From NCBI GenBank assembly GCA_001599755.1, contig BCHX01000001.1, forward strand, positions 2,232,001-2,296,000: a stretch of DNA of 64,000 bases, written 5' to 3'. The stretch's first letter is position 1. Every line of letters starts with the position of its first letter. This document shows positions 56,849-64,000 of this stretch, piece after piece. A model generated the notes under the pieces. That model did not search any database, was not told where the DNA came from, and saw only the letters and a program-made list of their open reading frames with translations. This DNA is from Gliomastix tumulicola (lineage: Eukaryota > Ascomycota > Sordariomycetes > Hypocreales > Bionectriaceae). A program made the translations under genes and the position numbers.

Positions 56849-58501
56849 TCATGACGCTACCACCGCGTTGGACCTGAAAGGTCTGGACGACGATCCGGCA
56901 CCAAACGTAGCGACTCTCTGCAGCGGCGGGAGCTCATCGCTCTTCGTCGCAGGCGTGCTACCAGGAGACCGCGTCGTAGGTGCAGTACGCTGCTCGTCGT
57001 CTGTGTCGTACGTCGAGACGCTTGCCAGCGTGCCGAAGGACATCCTCTCGGCGCCGGGGCCGGGGACGCACTGGAAGAAGCCCTCGGTGCGCTTGATGGG
57101 ACGGGGCTGGTTCGTCACCGAGTCGAAGCTGATGCCCCGGCTGTGGCCACTGCTGTTGCCGGGGAACAGCCACGTCGAGACGCGGGAGAAGGACTTCTTC
57201 TTCCGCAGGGGAGGTCGCAGCACCAGCGGGAGAGGAGGCGCCAGCGGGGGGTCCTCTCGCCGTGCACGCGTGGGCGTGCTTGCTGCCGTGTTCTGCAGTT
57301 GTTGCTGCTCGCCAAAGTCCTGGGACCGGTTCGAGATCTCAAAGGGGGACTTCAGGGGCGCCGTTGCCGGGCGGTCGATGTCGCTGTACAGCCGCTCGGC
57401 AAAGGACGGGGCCGAAGGAGGGAGGGCAGGGATGTCTGGCATGGGCTCGAGCTCTATTCAGACACACAGACAATGTTAGCAAGCTTCACGGGCGCCAGAA
57501 GACAAGAAGGTGGTGGACTAACCAGGCATCGTGCGGGCCATGGAATGGGAAGTCGATGGCCGGCTAGATGCGTACAGGCTCTGACGCTCAATCACATCAT
57601 CGATCTGCCTCTGCAGCTTCTCAACCTCGATCATGGCGCTCGCGACCCGTGACTTCATCTGCTCCACCTCCGGGGACGTATAGGCCCGTGGTCTAGCACT
57701 GGACCTGGGAGGGATGGAGGGGATCGCATCGCGATCTTCGTTGCCGTCCCGGGGTGACGAGGACAAGCTCCCTGCAGCCCTCTTCCGGGGGATGTGGAAG
57801 GGCATTGACGAGTTACTCCTCTGCCGGACCAGCTCATGATGGTCGTCAAGACGGTCCATGAGATGCGCAGGCTGGGGAGGAGAGAGGTTGGGGAATTCGA
57901 AGAGCGGCAGGATCGGAGAGACTCGGTTGTCCGGCATGTAGATGCTGAGCTCCAGAGGCCGGAACATGGAGCGGTCAGCTGGATCACGATATCTGGGCCG
58001 AGGAGCAGGATGCTGCTGCTGCTGCTGCTGATGCTGCTGCTGCGGCTCAGGTGGCGGGAACCGAAAAGAGGTAGACTGGAGGTGGCGGAAGTTGGTAGGG
58101 GCAGAGATGTGCGGGCGACGTGCTGAACCGTCTGAGCGGAAGCGCTTCTTCAGCGACAGGACGGTGCGGCTGGAGGCGAAGCTCTTCCGAGGCGGCTTCT
58201 CCGACGACAGCCGCGAGTCGTCGGCGTTTTCCACGAGGACAGGATGCGGCATGGGCTGCTCGCACACTGGCTGGCGGTGTTTCTCGTCGTCTTGGCCGAT
58301 CAGCAAATCCTGATCACTCTCCCTTCCGAGGGGCCAGGAGATAGACGTAAGAGACGTGGACTTACTACGACGCGGCTTCCAGTTCACACAGGAGAGCAAC
58401 GGCGCGCAGATGGTGGTGAAGGAGTTTGAGATCCACGACGAAGATCCGGAAGCGGCAGCGGCAGTGTTGTCGTCACGGTAAAAGTCATGGTCGGTCCTCA
58501 T
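56849..58501 (-). CDS. conserved fungal protein of unknown function, disordered
   Basis: Two exons, 58501-57523 and 57453-56849, joined through a split Glu codon (GTTAGT donor, ATAG acceptor), giving 527 aa. I recognise no catalytic domain. Visible features are a Ser/Arg/Pro-rich composition, a poly-Gln/His run near residues 154-164 encoded by CAG repeats, a short coiled coil (about residues 280-310, VEQMKSRVASAMIEVEKLQR), and a basic KKKSFSRVSTWLFPGNSSG patch in exon 2. There are many potential phosphorylation sites. The layout suggests a scaffold or regulatory protein. A GTAAGT inside exon 1 at about 58357 could mark a further intron, but removing it breaks the frame with the sites I can see. 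Confidence 0.8.
58011..58046 (-). repeat. CAG trinucleotide repeat encoding poly-Gln
   Basis: A near-perfect (CAG)n run with one CAT interruption, coding for Gln/His in the unknown 527-aa protein. It is a likely site of length variation between strains. Confidence 0.85.
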
Positions 58502-59547
58502 GATGAAGAAGTGAATGGTTTTGTAAGTCGTGCTGGTGAGGGAGGTGATATCATGCCGGGACGGCCGAGGAGAGAGGAGAGATTGTGATAGAAACGGCCA
58601 GCGGTTCTGGAGGGATTAAGAGGTCATGAACTCGTGTAAGGGTATAAAGATAATGGTCGTAAGTATATTTTATATGTGTAGCGAGGGGGATGAGAAGCCC
58701 ATTGTACAACACACTCCGAGGGGATGGAAGAGGAGAGCTTGCCAGACCAGCATGGACCAGGTCTTTGGTACGATGTGAAGCCCCAATCCAGTGGAAGGTC
58801 CCTATCCGGGGAGGTGGTTGAGTGAAGACGAGGAGACAGAGAGAGAGAGGAGGGCGAGGAGAGAAGAGGAGGGGACGGGACGGGTATGTATATTAGCAGC
58901 CGAGATGGAGAAGGGGACTAGTATCTGAAAGTGATATGAGATCGGAGAGGAGGCTGGAATTAAAGAGGAGGTGTGTGTGAGCGAGTGCAGTGTGTGTGCA
59001 TCACATGGCTTAGCCTCGCAAGCTGTCCGGATATAGAAGAGCAGTCTCACAAGAAGGGAAATGGAGGTGAGGGGGGGGGGAGGAGGATATAGACACGCCT
59101 CGAGGGGAGGGAGGGGACGCATCCTGCCTCTGCCACGAGCTGCTGCTGCTGCTGCACTGCAGGACCAGCCATGCAGGACCAGCCATGCAGCAGTAGCAGC
59201 AGCAGTCTGAGGTGTGGCAGCCCATTTCCACGAGGGCAGGACGGATTCGTCGTCGAGTGAGAGGTGAGCGTGCAGCGGCGACGATGATAGGCTGGAGGCG
59301 AGCGGTCACTTACAGGCGGCCAGGCGTCTGGCAGCCTCTTCCAGCCAGTCGGCGCGTAGAGACGCTGCCAAATGCCCGTTGGGCGCCACTAGCGGACCCA
59401 CCGCCCGCCCAGCGTAAGATTGGGCATGGCCGCTAGAGAAAGTCGCCAGCCCCTACCAATCACTGGCAGCCAGTCGCTGGGCAGTCGCTGCAGCGCACCC
59501 CTCCCCTCTCGGGCGGGTCCACTCGGGTCCCCCCCAGCGTGTGCTCC

Positions 59548-59613
59548 AGTGGGCTCCAGCGGTGGCTCTACCAGTGGGCTCCAGCAGTGGGCTCCAGCAG
59601 TGGGCTCCAGCAG
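59548..59613. repeat. minisatellite, unit AGTGGGCTCCAGC
   Basis: Four copies of a 13-bp AGTGGGCTCCAGC unit, the last three head to tail from about 59573, with an interrupted first copy at 59548. It is non-coding and G/C-skewed. Confidence 0.9.
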
Positions 59614-59986
59614 CTGCTTCAGAAGGTGGTCTCGTGGATCGCCGGCATTGGCCAGCCTCGACTCGTTGTCCATCGTGTGAGGAAGTCGTCGCGTTGCACT
59701 GCACCCCAGACCTGCAGCCTCTCATTGGCCCTCCCCTCGACGAACGTGCGACTTGGCACCACCGAGAAGGCAGAATCTCCCGAAACCAAACTCCACGTTG
59801 CTCGACAGTCTCGTCCTGTGTTTCGCGTTCGCTCCCGGGCGCTGCGATTCGCTGACGCCCACGCTTAGCTGAAATAACCTACCGACTCTCAAACAAGCCC
59901 GGGCGAAATGTGACGCCGTTTCGAGTGAGAGTTCGCGCGCGACTCAAGATTAGCTGTCCACCGCTTGTCACCTGTTCCTCCTCGGT

Positions 59987-60050
59987 AATCACACACATAC
60001 ACACACGCATACATATTACACACAAACAACAAACAAACAAACAAACAAAA
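59987..60050. repeat. ACAC/AAAC microsatellite
   Basis: An imperfect CA tract that grades into five or more AAAC tetranucleotides, in intergenic DNA. Confidence 0.9.
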
Positions 60051-60979
60051 CACTTAGGCAGGCAGACACACCCATTGTGTCCATGTTTGCCCTTTCGCGC
60101 GTCCGTGTCTGACGTCTGACGTTGCCTTGACTCAGTCCCATTTCTAAGAATAATCACGTCCATGCTCCAAACCCACGCGCACATGACGATGTGAGCAATG
60201 ACAGACAGACACACATGACGATGACGGAGCGAGCGCATCAATAACAATAACAAAAAAAAAACCAACCCAAAAACAACGTTGCGTCGCTCGCTCATCAATC
60301 GTGCTGCGGCCAGTGGCGTTATGTCTCAGTTGCTTCTCCTCCTCCATCTCCTCCGTCTCCTTTCCTGCTTTCGGACGTGGGAGGCTAAAATTCCGTCAAC
60401 AAAGCCCGTCGGTGCCAATGAAAAGGGCTGAGAACACGAGCAATCCTTCATGCCTGTCTCAGTTTCGATGGAGACTTTTTGAGGCGAAGGCCGCTGCTGA
60501 GCGAAGCCCAAAAGCCCCTCCTCCCTCTTTCTTGCCAGCCCTTCCATTCGCTTGGACTTGCCACCCCGCTCGTCAGGGATGATGGGGTCTGGAGAGGCAG
60601 AGGCTGGGCTGCCAAAAATGGCTCGACAGATGGGTTTTGGAGGAACTTGACATGTGAAGATGATGTCGACTGGTTGAAGCTGTGAGCCTCATCGTGATGT
60701 GCCCCCTGTGTAAGTGAGTGACAGCGGATACTAAGAGATACCTCTTTGGTCTCATTGATATAGTGAAGGCACATGTAGTCTAAAGTAACTTTTTTCTGCC
60801 CCACCCATGGCCAATGACTTCCGTATCGGGCATGTGGGATGGGCGGTGAAGGCTGGCAGTATCTTGGAATTTTGGAAAATCATCCAGTACGGCGCCCATC
60901 CGTCGCATCGCCGCCAGAGCTCCCGGAGAAGGCGAAGCCAAGCGAAGAGAGGAAGACAGGGTCCAGTCACTCAATCGCA

Positions 60980-63900
60980 ATGGCCAAACGAGCTGCTGCC
61001 ACCGCAGCCGCCGGCAGCGACGATGGCCTGGCTGCCTACAACAAGCGCCAGAAAATCTCCCACGATGTCCCAGCCGGCGAGGCTGTTCACTCCAGCGGCC
61101 AGCTGCGACAGCTGCTGTCTTTCGATCAGGACCTGCGCCGCTCGAGGCATGGTATGTCCTGGGCCGAATTCGTCCGCAATTGAGGCGGTATGATGATGCT
61201 AACATGCATGTCCAGGCCTCCAGTCCTTCAAGAAGCTGCTCGACGACATCGTCCACGACGAAGACGACCAAGGCGCAAAGCTCCGTATCCTACAGCAGTA
61301 TCTCGACCTCGTCAAACCCAGGGAAGATGGAGAAGATGCCGTCTTCCTCGCCGATATCATGGAGATGTGGTCCTTCGCCATCCAGGTCAAGAACGAGAGC
61401 ATCATGTCGTCCGTCCCCGTCGTCGTCGCCCTCGTCCTCCAGATCGTCTCCAAGTCCCTCACGCTCGTCAAACACGGCCTCGGCATCTGCCAGACCCTTC
61501 TCCAAGACCGCCAGCTCCAGGCACTCTCGAGCAACCTGTCCGCCGAGAAGAGCAAGGCATTCATCATCTCGCCGACGCTGAGGATGCTCAGGGAAGCCGT
61601 CTGCCTCGATGGCGGCGTGTTCGCCAAGCGCATCTTCCGCGCTCGGGGCTCGACGTTTGCCTCGCTCGGCCGTAATCTGAGGCTCGGAGCTGGTATCGAC
61701 GTGGCGGAGGATGCGAGGAAGAGTACGATTCGGTCGAATGCGGTGCGGTTCCTCCTGAGCTGCCTGAAATATCTACACTCTGAGGGGCGGAAAGAGTTTC
61801 TCTCGCAGAAGGAAATGCTGGCGCACTTGACCTTCATGATCAAGAGCGACCCTCCTTACATCGCTCTCGACATTCTCGACTGTCTCAGGAGCCATATCCT
61901 GGCGGATGATAAGATCCCGCGCGATGTCAAGTCCAAGACCTTCGGCATCAAGACTCTCGTACACATCCTCGGCCTCTACACGTACAGCAACAGTGCCCAG
62001 TCGGAAGAAGAGGTCCGAGCTGTCCAGAGCAAGGCCCATGAGTTCCTCCTATACACATGCACCACGCCGGGGATCGGTGTGCTGTACCCCACGACAGGTT
62101 TCTATCCCAGGCCAAGGGACGATGAGCTTACAAGTAGAAAGTCTCGGTCAGACGGCGGTCCAAGACAGGACCAGTTCAGGGACGGCATACCCGTCTTCAA
62201 CTACGTATTGTCCGAGTTTGCCCAGAAGCTCCGCCCATGGTCCAACTTGCGACACAGCCAGTTGCTTGTCTCTATCTTCAAGGCAGCCCCTGAGTTGGTA
62301 GCCGACTACTTCCTCAACAACCGTTCCTTCACATTCGACCCCAAGTTATCCATGACATGGATCGGCTACGGAGCCTTCTTGTTCGATACGATGCAGTTGT
62401 CTATACCCCCGGCATTTGGCGACAAGGCACAGCATGTCCGAGGCCCTCCCCCGACCACCATTCTCCTAGACAACATCATCCCTCCCCCCATGAACCAAAA
62501 GACCCTCATCAAATGTCTCTCATCCAAATCAGACCTCACCTCCTTCTTCGCCGTCAGACTATTGATATTAGCGCTCGAGAAACTTGCCAAGGCCCTCGAG
62601 ATGTTGGACAACAGCAGCTCCCGCAAGGAGGGCTCCATCTGGAAAGAGGCATCCCGCAGTCTCGTCGACGCCTTTTGCCAGCGCGTACCGGACATGAAGG
62701 AGATTGTCCGCGCTTACAAGGGCATCCCCACAGAGAGTTTCCTGCGCAAGACACTTTGCAGTCGTCTCCTGCGACTGTACTACGAGGTCGTACCACGACT
62801 GGCCCTAGCCGCCAACTTTGACGTGTCACCTCTATTCGTGGACGTGCTGCGGAGTTTGAACCACGAAGAGGAGGCCACGGAGGCTAGGGAGTTCGCCGTT
62901 ATGGAGCTGGAGAATCTGATCGCCATTGCTGGGTACTCGCCCGGTATGCGGTGGTTTGCAAAAATAGACAGTCTATCCAGTGGTGGCGGCTCCTTGCCCT
63001 TCACGGCGCTTGTGAAGCTCCTATGCGTCGACAAGAAACGCACGCCCTCGGAGCAGATACGCCAGGTGTCGACGGTTGTCGCTATCGAGGCGCAGCTGAT
63101 CACGAAAGCGCAAGGGCTGGCCTTACTAGTCCAGGCGCTGAGATGCGCCGCAGATCACAAGGATGTCCAGGATATGACTCCCGTGTGGGCGTTCCTGGAT
63201 AACTGCATAAACCGCTGTGCGTCTTCCCCCATCAAGTACCTCGAGCTGCTCGAGACAGAATTTGGGGGCGCCAAGCCCTCCTCAGAGAGCGGTAACCTGT
63301 CACTGTTGGATATCGCCATCGCCGAGCAGCTGCCCTTTGTCCTGAGCTCAGGAAAGGGCGACTACAAGGCGCTTGCGAAGTTCTTATCGCTGTATTTCAA
63401 CGCCATCTACATCGCAGACAGCAACAACCCCTTAGTTGGCAGGTTACATGAGGATGTGTCCAAAAGATTCTCGGCGGTTTCCGTCAAAATGCCAGAGCTG
63501 GGCGCCTCGTCAGAGACCAAGGCGCTCAAGAAATATCCCCTCAACCTCGAGCCCGAAGCCCAGGAAGACCCCAAAGAAACCAGCCCTCATGTCGGCCTCA
63601 GCACCGCCGAATTAGAAGAGCTCTTACATCACCCCCTCCCAGCAGAAGAGGACACATCCCCCCTCGTCAAATGGTCAACCCGCAACGTCGAAGACCTCGT
63701 CGAGGACGGCTGGGCCGCACGTCTCGTCCGCCTCCTCGCCTCGGAGCACATCCACATCCGCAAGGAGGCCCTCACCAACATCTTCAAGATGGCCGCCAAG
63801 ATCAAGGAGTCCTCGTACGAGGAGAAGGACCAGGTCTGGCTCCTCCTCTCCGAGGCCGCCGAGTCCTCGTCGCGCCTCGTCGGCGACCGGCCCGTCCCGT

Positions 63901-64000
63901 CCGCCTTCACCGCCTTCGCCGTGCACGCGCTCGACGTCCTCCGGAACCCGCTGCATCCGCTGTACCCCAAGATCAACACGTACCTCACGCGGGACCCCGT
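60980..64000 (+). CDS. urb1: URB1/NPA1 nucleolar pre-ribosomal protein, 3' end cut by window
   Basis: Two exons seen, 60980-61151 and 61216 to the window edge, still open, giving at least 985 aa of an expected 1,800 or more. The 64-bp intron has GTATGT, GCTAAC and CCAG; the junction rebuilds RHGLQSFKKLLDDI. The N-terminus carries a short Lys/Arg patch (YNKRQK). The rest is a long series of alpha helices without catalytic motifs, as in Npa1/Urb1, with the block TPGIGVLYPTTGFYPR that I associate with this family. Urb1 acts in the nucleolus in early 60S subunit assembly, with Npa2/Urb2, Rsa3, Nop8 and Dbp6. The gene is divergent from the unknown 527-aa protein. Confidence 0.9.

Larger units (their letters stand above)
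58502..60979. promoter_or_regulatory. divergent intergenic region, unknown protein and URB1
   Basis: 2.5 kb between divergent start codons. It has an AG-rich purine stretch (58820-58880), a duplicated GCAGGACCAGCCAT unit (59158-59188), a 13-bp minisatellite (59548-59613), and an ACAC/AAAC microsatellite (59987-60050). No gene is supported. Long leaders or a non-coding RNA are possible. Confidence 0.45.

Noticed and set aside
58320..58360. possible extra intron in the unknown 527-aa protein
   Set aside because: GTAAGT is present near 58357, but every nearby AG acceptor breaks the frame. The unspliced segment reads as normal Ser/Thr-rich protein.
1..64000. tRNA, 5S rRNA, transposon or CRISPR features
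   Set aside because: I scanned for T-loop-like GGTTCGA words, terminal inverted repeats and spaced direct repeats by eye. The few GGTTCGA-type words fall inside exons or lack a foldable context. A tRNAscan-SE and RepeatMasker run would settle it.

Overview
This window is nuclear DNA of a filamentous ascomycete, most likely a Sordariomycete. The evidence is short introns of about 55-110 bp with GTAAGT/GTATGT-type donors, CTAAC/CTGAC-like branch points and CAG/TAG acceptors, codon use rich in C at third positions, and gene families typical of that class: a NIT4/NirA-type zinc-cluster regulator, a HET-C2-type glycolipid transfer protein, an AspRS-DUF2156 fusion and a fungal BRO1. Five isolated N bases show a draft assembly. 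I see no mobile element, CRISPR array, rRNA or convincing tRNA.

Layout. 1-4741: no gene, with a 45-nt C tract at 2878-2922. 4742-7739 (-): NIT4/NirA-like regulator, flanked by a second gene-poor stretch up to 11986. 11987-13725 (-): mitochondrial ribosomal protein uS4m, divergent from the Ctf18 clamp loader at 14064-17041 (+). 17258-19036 (-): flavocytochrome b2-like FMN dehydrogenase ending in SKL. 19597-22747 (-): BRO1/ALIX-like endosomal protein. 24535-27267 (-): phospholipase D, divergent from a glycolipid transfer protein (28687-29629, +). 31349-32488 (-): alpha/beta hydrolase. 33411-34747 (-): fragments that may be a decayed gene. 35915-38668 (+): aspartyl-tRNA synthetase fused to DUF2156, the architecture of ergosteryl-aspartate synthase ErdS. 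40109-41994 (-): RING-H2 ubiquitin ligase with an odd in-frame TAG near its end. 43355-43864 (-): 90-residue single-pass membrane protein. 44249-45481 (+): mitoribosomal mL44. 45852-48290 (-): cPLA2-like phospholipase with a mitochondrial-looking N-terminus. 49298-50688 (+): La protein. 51047-52005 (-): inositol monophosphatase family. 52609-53460 (-): small membrane-anchored Gly-rich protein. 54430-56058 (-): membrane-anchored histidine acid phosphatase. 56849-58501 (-): unknown fungal protein. 60980 to beyond 64000 (+): URB1/NPA1, cut by the window edge.

How the genes relate. Most are unrelated housekeeping genes, as is usual in fungal genomes. The most interesting pairing is the ErdS-type fusion and the alpha/beta hydrolase divergent from it. 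ErdS charges tRNA-Asp and moves aspartate onto ergosterol. A hydrolase (ErdH) is known to remove it, and this neighbour is a natural ErdH candidate. Several other genes between 24.5 and 56 kb act on lipids or phosphate esters (PLD, GLTP, cPLA2, IMPase, phytase-like), but I see no sign that they share regulation.

Gene models were spliced by hand from splice-site consensus, reading phase and continuity of conserved protein motifs. Exon coordinates are given inside each entry. Two genes (RING ligase, putative 33.4-34.7 kb locus) carry internal stops in otherwise open, protein-like frames.
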